A stretch of DNA of 64,000 nt from Flaccisagitta enflata. Lineage: Eukaryota; Chaetognatha; Sagittoidea; Aphragmophora. The stretch lies in the NCBI GenBank assembly GCA_965153355.1, contig OZ231128.1:48856001-48920000 (forward strand). The letters run 5' to 3'. Below are positions 29,400 to 40,729 of the stretch, in pieces (the stretch's first letter is position 1; every line of letters begins with the position of its first letter). The translations under genes and the position numbers were made by a program. The notes under the pieces were generated by a model, which saw only the letters and a list, made by a program, of their open reading frames with translations, did no database searches and was not told the origin of the DNA.

Positions 29400-30425
29400 T
29401 TCCTATCTTAATAGATTCTCCATCACCTGCTTATCAACTCCATTCTATCACTTCACCATCACCCGTATCTTCCGCCACTTCATCACCTTGCTTATGTTAT
29501 CTATTCATCACTCCCTGCCATCACCTGGCATCATCTCCATGCCTCCATCACCTCATCACCCATTATCACCTTTCGCCATCACCAGCATCATCCCGCCCAT
29601 CACCTCGCCTTATCGCCCATTCCCTATCACCTTCTTTTCGCCATCACCCGTATCATTCCGCTGCCTCCACTCGCTTATTAAATCATTTATCACCTTTGCT
29701 ATCACCTCCGCATCATTCTGCTGAATACTTCATCAACTGCTGGTCAAAACCTATTCTATCACTCTCTGCTATCACCCGCACTGGCTCCATAATTATCACT
29801 CGCTATCAAACTCCATTCCATCAATGCCGTTATCACCGCATCTTCTTTGCCACTTCATCACTCTGTTTATTAAATCTATTCTATCACTCTTCGCCATCAC
29901 CCGCATACCCTCCGCTTATGTCCATCACTCTCGCTATCGAATCTATTCCATCACTCTTTGCTATCACCTGCATCAACTCTTACCACTCCATCACCTCTTT
30001 TATCAGATCTATCTCCATCACCTCCTTCGCCATCACCCGTATCAACTCCACCACCTCCATGACCTCTTTTATCAGATCTATTTCCATCACCTCCTTCGCC
30101 ATCACCCGCATCTCCTTTACCACCTCCATCACCTCGTTTATCAGAGCTATCTCCATCACCTCCTTCGCCATCACCCGCATCATCTCTGCCACCTCTATCA
30201 CCTTGTGTATCAAATCTATCTCCATCACCTCCTTTACCATCACCCGCATAATCTCCGCCACCTCCATCACCTCGTTTATCAAATCTATCTCCATCAACTC
30301 CTTCGCCATCACCTGCATCTTCTCCGCCACCTCAGCTACCTCCGCCACCACCACCACCGCATTCCTTTCCATTATCTGTATTTCTTCCATCACCTCCATC
30401 ACTTTTTCCTGTCTCCACGATCTCA
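29400..30425. repeat. CATCAC-rich region with a 69-bp minisatellite
   Basis: 29400-29980 is irregular ATCAC-rich DNA. 29985-30340 holds about five 69-bp units (CTCCATCACCTCCTTCGCCA then TCACCCGCATC). Because 69 is a multiple of three, open frames persist in several frames on both strands; none has the features of a protein gene. Confidence 0.75.
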
Positions 30426-30589
30426 ATCTGACGTAGAGACAATGAAAAAGAAATCTTTGCCTCTCCGCGTCGCCTCTGAGATTTCCGTGTGCAAACAACT
30501 GTAGATCGGAGATGAGAAAATAAACAAGTCCCGACTCACTTTGATGCAACAAAAAAAAGGCTCATGATCTTACTTTTACACACGAACAC

Positions 30590-30735
30590 GCGAACGCACG
30601 CACACGCACACACACGCACACGCACACACACGCACGCACACACACAAACAAACAAACAAACAAACAAACAAACAAACAAACAAACAAACAAACAAACAAA
30701 CAAACAAACAAACAAACAAACAAACAAACAAACGA
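30590..30735. repeat. (CACACG)n then (AAAC)n microsatellites
   Basis: 30590-30648 CACACG-type; 30648-30733 about 21 AAAC units. Confidence 0.95.
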
Positions 30736-30949
30736 AACCTTAACTAATCACACAAAGCAAATATACTCAGTAGTTGGACGACAGACTGAACCATCATGAG
30801 GGAAGCGAGGTTTCTTGGAGAAAGCGAAAGACATTGAAACGACAAAAAAAAGTTTGAAATCCGGTCGTTTTGACAACTCTACACTGATTTGTCACGTGGT
30901 AATTGTTGCAAGAAATGGAATGAAAAGGAAAAAGGAAAAGGAGAAAGAA

Positions 30950-30952
<3 letters not shown>

Positions 30953-31045
<93 letters not shown>

Positions 31046-31075
31046 ATGAATGAATGAATGAATGAATAAATGAAT
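30953..31075. repeat. (GA)n then (GAAT)n microsatellites
   Basis: About 44 GA units followed by about seven GAAT units. Confidence 0.97.
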
Positions 31076-31245
31076 GAGTAGGTAAATGTTGATAGACCGC
31101 TGTACGAGGAAATTTCTTTTTTGAGAAAAAACAAACAATTTGAAAATAGCAACCTTCACATATCGTTAAAATTTATGTTGTTTCGGCATTGAAATGGGTC
31201 TTTGCACACTTCTATTTACATATTGAAAAACAAATGATTTTTTTC

Positions 31246-31452
31246 TTTTTAGGCGCGTGCTACGCGACTCTTTACCCCGCTTTGACCGCCCGTTGGTCCG
31301 TTGGTCGGTCAGTTGGTCGGTCCCCTTTATATTTTTTTTTGCGTGTATGAGCCTTTTTGAGCTCACCACTCCTGCCCAATTGCCTAGGTGACTTTCTTCA
31401 CTGCCCTTGCCCACCCGCACGTGACTGGGGTAGCCATGTATCCGGCCTTGTT
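31246..31452 (-). mobile_element. Family-A Helentron-like element (A8)
   Basis: Minus strand: AACAAGGCCGGATACATGGC, the word AGTCACGTGCGGG, GGGCAGGAGTGGTGAGCTCA, a GACC tract and a hairpin ending TAGCACGCGCCTAAAAAG. Confidence 0.65.
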
Positions 31453-31913
31453 TAGTCCTAAGGATAGTTGTGATTGATCCGGATCAAAGACTATCGAGAG
31501 CTTTACATAAAAGGCTCTCATCCTTATAGCCTTAGGAGGGTAAGCGTTGGGTATTAACGTTGTTAGACTTTCATACGTACTCCTCAAATGATGTAACAGA
31601 ACGGGACTAATTTTGTCACTTGCATAACCTGATTGGAAGTGTGGGTGGCTTTTGAATTTGAAATTGAAAAGAGAAAAAGAAATTAGAGCAGTTACGATAT
31701 ACCTTTACGTTACTTAATATCCTAATGGAACTCATGTTTTACATCAAACATCCTCCGCTTGCCGAAAGCAATATGCACAAACTTCTTTATTTGCTTGGCT
31801 GAATCCTTTTACATTTCTTTTAATCGAAGCAAATTTCTTTCAGACTTTAGCACTGCTTTCACGCTCAAGGAGGAGACATGATGAAAAGGGTTTGTTTTGT
31901 GCACATAACGTTC

Positions 31914-31975
<62 letters not shown>
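31914..31975. repeat. (CG)n-(GT)n compound microsatellite
   Basis: About seven CG followed by about 24 GT units: alternating purine-pyrimidine over 60 bases, a potential Z-DNA former. The truncated LINE begins immediately after it. Confidence 0.95.
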
Positions 31976-31976
<1 letters not shown>

Positions 31977-33216
31977 CAGAGGTTGTCAATGACTTTAATA
32001 AAGACAGCTTGGAGGGTAAGACAAATGCAAAGTCATGGAAATTGGGAGACATAAAGAAAGGAAAACCAGCTGGAACTTGTGAAAAAAACCACTAACTGTG
32101 AAACATACTGTTACCTTGGAGAAGTAATCTCAAGAGATGGAACGAATAAAGCCAACCTTGCTGAAAGATTTAAAAAGATAAAAGGATCAGTGAGGGCAAT
32201 TATGACTAGTGCTAAGACTGGCATCATGAAACGAATGTCTTCTTGAGGCTACATGAGGCAGAAACTCTCCCCAAGTTCCTCAACAATGCAGAGACATGAA
32301 CATTGAATGGAGAAGAGAAGAAGAAAGCTGACAAAATGTTGTTGGGGACATGGAAGCAAATGCTTGGACTGCCAACTACTACACCAACACCAGCAGTCAT
32401 TTTTGCAACTGGCTCACTATATGCGGTGATCCAAATTCATATAAAGCAACTCCTCTACCTTCACAAGATTCTGCAAAAGATGAAGAGCAGTGGGCATATG
32501 TGTCATTAAAAGTCCTAGAATCATATGATACTGGCTGGGCCAAGCAGATAAATGAGGTAATTGATCAATGGGACCTTGAAAAAGACTGGGATAAAATTGG
32601 AAAAAAGACCAAAAATGAGTGGCAAAAAGAAAGCCAACAGAGAGCGGCTCAAACAAAAGTTGCACACCAAAGAGCGGGGAGTGTCAAAACTCAAGACAAA
32701 AACTCAAACAATCCTGCAGACAATTAATGACCCTTACCATCAACGAAAACCTTTAGAGATAATGAACTATGGTTCAGTAGTAATAACAAGAGCAGTAATT
32801 ATGGGTCGCTATGGGATGTTGAGTTGCAATGCCAATTTTTCATGTGGCAATAAAGAAATTAACCTGTATGAAGTAGATGAAAAAATTGATTTTGAACAAA
32901 TTTACTCAGTAGACGTAGACAAAGTTCTTGAAGTAGCTCAAGTCATTCTCAAAATCTGGGATTTGAGATATGGAAAGAACCAGATGCGACAAAACCTAAA
33001 TTAGAAGAGTAGGCTAGTTACTTATTTATTTCTTTATTTTATTGTTACAAAGTTATTGAAAGTTGTTACGTAATAATATGTAAGATGTATTGTAGATGTA
33101 AAATTGCAGCCGTAGAGTGAAAATGTGATTCTAAATCATGTCCTTGTACTTAATCACAATGTGGATTTTTGTATGAAAGTGCTATCACTTAAATGAACCA
33201 TTAAATTCAATTCAAT
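31976..33216 (+). pseudogene. 5'-truncated, frameshifted LINE (RT C-terminal region)
   Basis: Broken frames read in order CYLGEVISRDGTNKANLAER, then AETLPKFLNNAETWTL (across a shift), EEKKKADKMLLGTWKQMLGL, PTPAVIFATGSLYAVIQ, SYDTGWAKQINEVIDQWDLE and NYGSVVITRAVIMGRYGMLS. This is the thumb/C-terminal part of a LINE reverse transcriptase of a different family from the one at 5.9-10.3 kb. At least two shifts and an in-frame stop are present; the longest intact piece is 32561-33004. The Cys-x-x-Cys cluster expected after MGRYGML is degraded. The 3' tail is an ATTCA-type microsatellite (about 33198-33216), as in CR1/L2-type elements. Confidence 0.7.
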
Positions 33217-33939
33217 TCTCTCTCTGTCTCTCTCCTTCTCCATTTTGGGGGCTTGTCTGGCGTTAAGTGGATGGCGGAGCCAGATGAAAGAACATGAAGA
33301 CATTTTGTGCCATTTCTTACCCCAAGTTTATCATGAAGCCCAATTTCCCCATCGGCTGTGTCATTAGTTTATGGTCTATCATTCATGAAGTCTCACTTTT
33401 GGCTCCTGTTCTCTTGCTTTTTGCGTATGCACTTGAAACTCATGCATATGATGCTCATGATGCTTGACAGCTCGACAGTCTTTAAAAAGATGCTCTTTTA
33501 TCAACATTTTCTTAAACAGTTATCTCAACAGTTTTATCATCAATGGCCATGGTTCGCCCACCTTTACTTATGTTTCTTGCCTCGCCCCTGATATAGCCCC
33601 AACAAGACTTATCTCATCCACTGTCCGCTTTGGGCTTAGGCAAGCGTTTCTACTCCTTTTCGGTTTCTCTTAACTTTCCACCACTTGTTATCAAAAACGC
33701 CATCTGATAACGCATTTACACTTGCACTCATCCTTTCCATTTTCTGCTTTCAGTCTTAGCCACCCCCCCCCCTTTCAGGTCATTTCCCTAGTCCACCTCA
33801 CCCTGTTAAGTCTTATCCCATCCATTGTCTGGTTTCTCCTACGAAAAGGCTTTGCTTAGTTTACCTTTTCTCTTGCTACGTGCTTCTTCGCTTTTATCTA
33901 CTCTCTCTTAGCCTCCTTCACGATGGTGGACTGGGCAGA
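33217..33939. other. Unique pyrimidine-leaning sequence, nothing recognised
   Basis: Short open frames only, no domains, no repeat shared with the rest of the window. Confidence 0.4.
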
Positions 33940-34112
33940 TCTTGTAGCTATGTATATTCTTGATCATTTCTGGGCAGGGGTAGTAACGCTTACCAATCAC
34001 ATCTCGGGTCGGTTCCGCGTCATCCAAACTTTTGCTTTACTGTTGGACCTTCCTTCAAACAAACGGTCGTACACACCCTCTTGTAGAGTTGTTTAGCAAG
34101 CGACTAAGGATT
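33940..34112 (-). mobile_element. Diverged Helentron-like remnant
   Basis: Contains TGGGCAGGGGTAGTAACGC, TCGGGTCGGTTCCGCGTC and CCCTCTTGTAGAGTTGTTTA then GCAAGCGACTAAGG, recalling the family-A/D 3' hairpin. Ends are unclear and the strand is uncertain. Confidence 0.3.
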
Positions 34113-34399
34113 TTGAAATATACATGAAGTAAAATTAGTGAAGTAAAATTAGTGAGCCACCTACTGCGAGATCCACTGCGTAACAAACCGAGTAACCTAT
34201 CATTTGAATGCACTCTAAGAGGCACCAGAGCGTAAAGAAAGATAAAAGTGATGTATATGAACTAACCCTTTTCCAAGGCTCTACTTTCGATTTTCTTTTG
34301 TTTTGAAAGGAGTGTTTTAAACTATTTTGGGAAACGTTATTATATATATTTACTTTTCAAATGGAGTTAAGAAATCGATACAGTTCATCGGTGTGGAGT

Positions 34400-34606
34400 A
34401 ACAAGGACGGATACACGACTAACCAAGTCGCGCGCGGGTGGCTGAAGCAATGATAACAAAGCCAAGTTGGCCAATAGGCGGGCCTGGAGGATTGTCAAAG
34501 GTTTGCCTGACCAACCGACAGGCCAACAGACCAACGGTTATAAAGGTTTGCCTGACCAACCAACAGGCCAACAGACGAACGGTTATAAAGGTCCACGACT
34601 AAAAAG
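34400..34606 (+). mobile_element. Family-A Helentron-like element (A9) with 46-bp internal duplication
   Basis: AACAAGGACGGATACACGAC, the word AGTCGCGCGCGGG, then two near-identical units of about 46 bp beginning AAAGGTTTGCCTGACCAACC, and a 3' end CCACGACTAAAAAGG that has lost the hairpin's left arm. Confidence 0.55.
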
Positions 34607-35279
34607 GAAAGAATGGGAGGAGGACAGACAGGAATAGAGAAAGATAGTAGAAGACGATGGGCAGATAGACAGATACAAGAAGAGACAGAAGCTAAAGAGA
34701 GCAAGGAGATTAGAGTAGTAAGGGACCCGTAAAAGGAGAGCCGGAGTCGCTTAATTGAAAGTAGATGGAATTGGATAGAAATGGATCAGTAGATATCATA
34801 AACGAAGTTAAAAAATCAACTTGAATGGTTCCTGCGAAATTCAACAATAAGGTCTATTAACTGAAACGTCGTCGTCGTAATTAACAAATGTCTTAAGTTT
34901 TGAAAGAGGGTGAATTTAAATCATTTTTTTGCGGTTTTTTTTGTTAATTGCCAAAAGTGTATGTAATTTGAGGAAGGAATGAGCCCTTACTCGAGGAAAA
35001 AAACGTCTATTTTCATAGTAATATGATATCAAAATTGATAAACCGCGGTTTTTATGAGGATTTTCGGGAGCAAAACTTGTTTCAGTAAATTCCCTCTGGC
35101 AGAAAAACTAGAAAGAGTTTTGCGGGTTTTAAGGTACCAAATGAAAGAGGAAGGAACGGCGAACAAACTAGAGAAAAAAAATGAAAAAAAAATCGGTTCT
35201 TACTACTAATTTGAAGCGACGTTAGTTACGGTTTGTCCGATTTTGGAGCGCTTTTTTAAAAACATTTATATGGTTGGGG

Positions 35280-35380
35280 TTGAATCCCCTTACCGCGGAA
35301 TTTCTTACTGATATATATGAAAGATGACCCTGTTCTCTTTCCATCATAAAAAGTTCAAGTTCCGCGGAGAGGGGATTCAA
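35280..35380. repeat. 21-bp inverted repeat around an 59-bp loop
   Basis: TTGAATCCCCTTACCGCGGAA (35280-35300, given in two blocks: TTGAATCCCC, TTACCGCGGAA) and its inverse at 35360-35380 with two mismatches. Could be the core of a small TIR element. The 156-codon minus-strand frame running through it is not convincing. Confidence 0.4.
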
Positions 35381-36224
35381 GGTGTTTATTAATCTTAAAG
35401 ACAAACTGTCATGATCAAATTTAGTACTAGATTGCCCTTTTGTGCGTGCTTTCACCCTACTTGAATAGGAGGGAAACAGCAGGGATCCCTGGGGAAGCTG
35501 TGATTGGCTGAAACTTGGAAGATGGTATGCTGCTATTGGCCATACTCCCACTGATGTCCATTGCTCAATCTGAATAAAGTTGCAATATTGACACACTATT
35601 TTTACAATGTTACACACTTCTTTCAAACTTGAAACCTCGCTCAAAGTGATATACTGCCTAAATGGTTTTCTTGAAAAAAAAAATTGTGTCAATACTCGCC
35701 CTAGTTCAGATTTTAGCAGATGTCATACAAAAAGCCCAAGCCAATTCCATTGTGCGTCGTTGTTGCTGTTAGTGTCGTTGATACCGTTTTTCGACAAATA
35801 CATTTGATCTACGCCTCTTTTCATTTCTCTCTCTCTCTCTCTCTCTCTCTCTTCTTATAGACTCACTTCCATGTCTTCTTTCAGATGCATTCATTTTATT
35901 TTGGTTGCGGACACTCAACTCTGTAAGAGGCTTTGTCCGTCCGTCCCTCCGTTCGTCCATCCGCATTTGATGGGATAAATAAGGACTGCATTAGTCGCGC
36001 TCAGGGGAATCGACAGACCGAATGGACGCTCCAACTAAAGATGTTTTCACGCATTTACTCATGAAGACCTGGACAATTGTTGTTAAGCAGTGCTAGTGAG
36101 AAAAAAAAGCTTATTTCATTCTATTCTTCCCCGCTCGTCTTTCATGATAGATTCTTGGACGTAAAGCGCTCCTTTAGGGGAAAACAAAGCTAACCAAGCC
36201 AGATTTCCAATTACAACACAGCTA

Positions 36225-36819
36225 CAGTGGGGTTTGTTGAATAACAGCCTGAACTGGAGGAAGGTATTTAAGTGTCTTAATTTCAACTTGATATTCTAAA
36301 TATAAGTTGCTCAATTGATGCTTGTGTCCAGGAGTTTTTTGGTTGCCATGGAAATCAATATTATTTTTTCAAACACTCATAACTGCTTAAGTATCAGTAT
36401 TTTCACCAATATTATGAGGGAACATTGTTCAAAATGAGATTTACAACAACTCTCCCACAGTATGTTCTGTTAGAATATCGCTCATTTAGCTGTTGCCAGG
36501 GAGCATCATTTAGTGGTTGCTATGTGTTATGCTCCCTAGCAACGGCCAAACGAGCGATATTCTTACAAAACATACTTTTGGAAAGTTGTAGCAAATTCAA
36601 TTCTGAGCAATTTTTCCTGATTCTATCCGTCAAAATATTGATATTCTAGCAGTTATAAATGTTCAAAAAAAATAATTTTGGTTTCCATAGCAAACAAAAA
36701 ATTCGGAGACACAAGTATCAATTGAACAACTTAGATTTCAAATATCAATTTTTTCAAATGAAATTAGGACACTTAAACACCTTCCTCCAGTTCAGGCTGG
36801 TACCCCATGAACCCCACTG
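36225..36819. mobile_element. Mariner-type foldback element, 595 bp
   Basis: Ends CAGTGGGGTTTGTTG and inverted CAGTGGGGTTCATGG, flanked on both sides by TA (36223-36224, 36820-36821). The arms are inverted over nearly their whole length, about 280 bp each, with shared words CAGCCTGAACTGGAGGAAGG, TTAAGTGTC, AATATCGCTC and AGGGAGCAT meeting near 36520. TA duplication and CAGTGGGG ends fit Tc1/mariner. No transposase. Confidence 0.8.
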
Positions 36820-37585
36820 TATCCAAAGCTCTTGCTTTCATGCAAACCCCAACAAACATCACCCAAAACACCCAATATCCTATCTTTTTTCCCTTTTCCA
36901 CAGATAAAGGGAGAAAATCGTGCCTTTCTCCATTATCGCTCCTTTCATATAACTCAAATTTTTTTCTTTTTTTTTTGCTGTGACTATTTGAGGCGTATCT
37001 GACTTCTTCCTCGACGGCTCAGCATCATTTCTGATGGACGCTGGTCAGCACAATAGCAGCTGCAACGAAAACAGGCTGCATTGTAGCATTTGAGACGAGT
37101 AACAGGGTGAGCAGAGACGTTTGCACAGCTTTAAGAAAAATGCCTATTGTTCAAAGGTTTTTTGACATTTCCACACCTGCAGAGAAATTCAATTTTCTAT
37201 TTTTTTGAGGAAGTGGATAAGGTTTTCGGGACTTATGTGACAACAGTGGAGCACCGCTAATAAGGAATGCCCGCCTTTAAGTAGTAGTGTCCCATAGTAG
37301 ATTTTATAATTATTTCGATATTGGCAGTAAGGCAGTTTCACTGTAAAGCAGGTTTTTGCTCAGTCTTTTGACATGCACTCTAGTGAAGCTCAACTGCACG
37401 CATGAAATTTCATTGTTATTCTTATCTCCAATTAACCTCTAATTCTTTCTCACATTCATGCTTGAACTCATTCATTCATTCACTCATCATTCATTCATAC
37501 ATTGATTCATTCGATCTTTCTCTCATTCACTCATATGTTCTTAGAAAGGTAGGTGCGCAATAAGGTTATGATTTGAACTTATTAC

Positions 37586-37740
37586 GTAGCAAGTAGGGAT
37601 GTGGAAGCGGTCGATTTTTATGCCGCTTCCACCGCTTCCGCTTCCGCTTCCATTTTGTAGTTCAAATAATAGTAGCTGTCCCATCCTCCAAATTGGAAGC
37701 GGTCAATCGCGAAAATCGCTTCCACATCCCTAGTAGCAAG
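37586..37740. mobile_element. hAT-type MITE with 8-bp target duplication
   Basis: The element 37594-37732 (139 bp) has perfect 16-bp inverted ends TAGGGATGTGGAAGCG, an inner GCTTCCGCTTCC core, and the exact direct repeat GTAGCAAG on both sides (37586-37593, 37733-37740). An 8-bp duplication with TAGGG-type ends is diagnostic of hAT. Non-autonomous. Confidence 0.85.
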
Positions 37741-37876
37741 TCTAAAAGACTCAATCGTCGGAAAATTTTGCATAGGATTTTCGTTTTTACATGAAGTTTA
37801 TTCACACACATTAGTGTGGCACGGAAAAAAAATCGAGTTCAAGCGTAGTGAATGAAATGAACAATACAGTTAACAA

Positions 37877-37985
37877 TAGGTGGATCAAATAAGTGGATCA
37901 AATAGGTGGATCAAATAGGTAGATCAATTAAAAATTAGGTAGATCAATTAGGTAGATCAAATAGGTTGATCAATTAGGTTTATGG
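37877..37985. repeat. TAGGTGGATCAAA minisatellite
   Basis: About eight 13-15-bp units with G/A and A/T variants. Confidence 0.8.
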
Positions 37986-38602
37986 CCGATGGGAAAGGAG
38001 CCAAACGAACGATTTGTTGTCAAATTGTTTTGCACAGTTCAGAAAGCAGTTTTGTCGCATTTTAACCAATTCTTCCCACGTCTTTCGTCCAAGGGAGTGT
38101 TGAACTTGAAGATAAGTAACGCTCTCAAGATGACGTCTTAGGCAACCCGCATGGAGCAACTTTCGTCTTTGTCAGCAAAATTGCTTGTTTCTATCTATAA
38201 CTGTTAATCATTCTTTTTGCGTCATCGTCAATCGGTGACGCGATCTTAGTTGATTATTTTATCACTTTTTGATAACATCTATCATTGATCACTCCACGTC
38301 ATGATTCTTCTCTGTGGTAAAAGCCGAGAATATAAGTTAGTTGATTGGTCTGTCTGTCTGTCTGTCTGTTGGTCTTTGTGTAACTTTTCAACTTTTACCC
38401 ATTAAAGGTCGTTTGAGAATGTCATCATGTTTTTTTATATAATGAAGTATTGAAGTGATTATGTTATTCTTTATTTCTTTAATTATGTGAACATGTAATC
38501 ACGAAATGGTGTTATCATTCATGTATAAAATGATTTGATTATTGTGAGGAAGTGAATTAGATGTATTGGAATGCAATTATGTTATGATTTTGTACTTTTT
38601 TG
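37986..38602. other. Unique sequence, nothing recognised
   Basis: Contains a short GTCT run at 38350-38370 and otherwise non-coding AT-rich DNA. Confidence 0.4.
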
Positions 38603-38785
38603 ATCATCATGATCATCATCATCATCATCATTATCATTATCATCATTTTCATCATCATCTTTTTCATCATTATCATCATGTTCATCATCATCATCTTCAT
38701 CTTCATCATCAACATCTTCATCATCAACATCGTCTTTTCTTTCTGTCTCTCTCTGTCTATCTCTCTCTCACTCTCTGTCTCTCTC
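38603..38785. repeat. (CAT)n then CT-rich microsatellite
   Basis: 38603-38735 imperfect ATC repeats; 38740-38785 TCTCTCTGTC words. Confidence 0.9.
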
Positions 38786-39204
38786 TATCTTTCCAATTTT
38801 TTGCTTTCCTCCCTAGTTTTTTCTAAGTTAAGCGCATACATTTTTTGAATCCAAGTTATAACATTTATCTTAAAGTTGGCCTGAGAGAGAAAATATTTTT
38901 TTCACCATCAGGCTAAAATTGATTTTCGAAATTAGGCTATTTCCTCTCGTCCATAACGCACCATTATCTCCTCCTTTTCTGTAACCTCCTTTTCTCCTTA
39001 AACTTTCTTTTTTCCATTCTTTTTTTCTTTTTTCCATTCTTTTTTTCTTTCATTTATATTTAAGTCCACTTCCTTAACTTCCAATACACTTATTTTATTT
39101 ATTTATTTTTTGAGCATGGTTTAAAGACTTAAAGATGTATTAGGCTAATCCACTGTTTTTTTTTTTTTTCTAAAATGACAAACACGCCATGTTCAACTGT
39201 CGTT

Positions 39205-39930
39205 TTTTGGGCAGGCGGCCCTCAAAGGGGATTAAGTCTCAGTAGAACATACAGACTTTGCTCGTCTCGTCTGTGTTTGTTTGCACTATTCTCCCCATCT
39301 CATACTGGTCTTCAGGCCTCAACAACATAATTTCAGGCCTTAAATCTGACTCCCCAGGCCTGAAATTCCTGCCTCAGGCCTCAACACAGCCTCTGTAGCC
39401 TCTGCACCTGGCCTTCAGGCCCAAATCCGGTCTTCAGGCCTCAACCAACTCGTAGGGCCCTAACCTGGCTCCTTCTCATGCCTCAATTTTGGCCTCTCAG
39501 GCCTCAAATCCAAATTCTTGAGCCACCCAGCCCTCAGGCCTCCCAGCCTCTCAGGTCTCAAATTGGGCCTCTCCTCAAGTCTCAAATAGTTTATCTGGAG
39601 CCTGGAGGCTATTGTTTCAGGCCAACCGTCCCCTGACCTCAAGCTTCCTTAATCCATCTTCTCGTTTCTAGCCAGCTCCTCAAGCTTCCACTGGACATTC
39701 TCAGGCTCTTATGCTTCAGCCCTCTTAGACCTCTCAGTTTAGCTCTTAGCGTATTCAGTCAGGCCCTCTATAGCATCTTCATCCACTTTCAGGAACGAAA
39801 GTCCCTCAGAAACCAGCAGACTGCTTCCTTTTCAAATGCTACTCAAGCTTCCTCACTCCAATTCACACCACTAAACAGAGTAACGGGCACGCTAACACAT
39901 ATTGCCCTTGGCGACTCTGTTATTATTTTT
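39205..39930. mobile_element. Foldback element FB-2 (copy c, degraded)
   Basis: Left side TTTTGGGCAGGCGGCCCTCA and AAGTCTCAGTAGAACATACA. The middle has about 15 irregular CAGGCCTCAAATC-type units. The right side GAACGAAAGTCCCTC and CATATTGCCCTTGGCGAC corresponds to the conserved outer right end of FB-2 copy b. Confidence 0.55.
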
Positions 39931-40729
39931 GAGCAAAACTGTTCTGCTCAGATGCCTGGTGACTTTTTTCTGGCACTGCTCTGGACTTACACTCATGTCA
40001 TGAATAGGGTAGTATTATATTTGGCTTGTTGAAATGAGAACGTATGAAATACTCTGATAGTGACGAATACATTTAAAGGGTTTTGATAATTTTTATATCA
40101 TTTTTTAATTCCTTGTCAAAGTGTGAGATACACGGGAATCGCTAACCAGGTGTTTAAAAGTGGGTTTTGGACGACCTACTTTTCAGTCTCCTTTTTCTCT
40201 TTTATTTCATCGTTTACTCGCTCTATATTTTGTTCTTATCTTTTTTTCCATCTTCCCTCGTCTCCTCGTCTGTTTTCCCTTATTCTCAATTCTCAATTCT
40301 CAATTATCCAAATCGATGAACAATCTTAAACATACACCTCGAGTATCGGCACACGAGGGATACCAGTCGGTTTGCACGCCCTTCCCTTATCCTGCTCGTC
40401 CTATGTCCTATCTTTTTTTTCACTACTTTCAATGGTTCTTCACGATTTGTCAATTGTCATCTCCTTACTATTATTCTCATCACTCTAATCTTACTTCCCC
40501 TTCATCGATTGCATGATCCTTGAATTCTCCAAATTTGACTTTTCTTCATCCGCCTTGTCAGTGACAACTTGTCACTGACAAGTGACAATTTGTTAACCCG
40601 TCACCCAGTCACCCCCCCCCCTATGCGGTCAAAACCTAACATCCAGAGGAAAATGCCTTATCTCCACTCTAACCACCCTAATCACCCCTGCCAGCCTATA
40701 TGCCCCCCCCCCGTAATAGTTTTCTCATT

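Noticed and set aside
29375-30552. Open frames of 353, 226 and 190 codons on both strands
   Set aside because: Translations of CATCAC-rich DNA and a 69-bp minisatellite whose unit is a multiple of three.
35222-35692. 156-codon minus-strand ORF
   Set aside because: Runs through a 21-bp inverted repeat typical of a small transposon, with no recognisable domain.
37594-37732. Palindromic terminator or operator
   Set aside because: The perfect 8-bp direct repeat outside the inverted ends identifies it as a transposon insertion.
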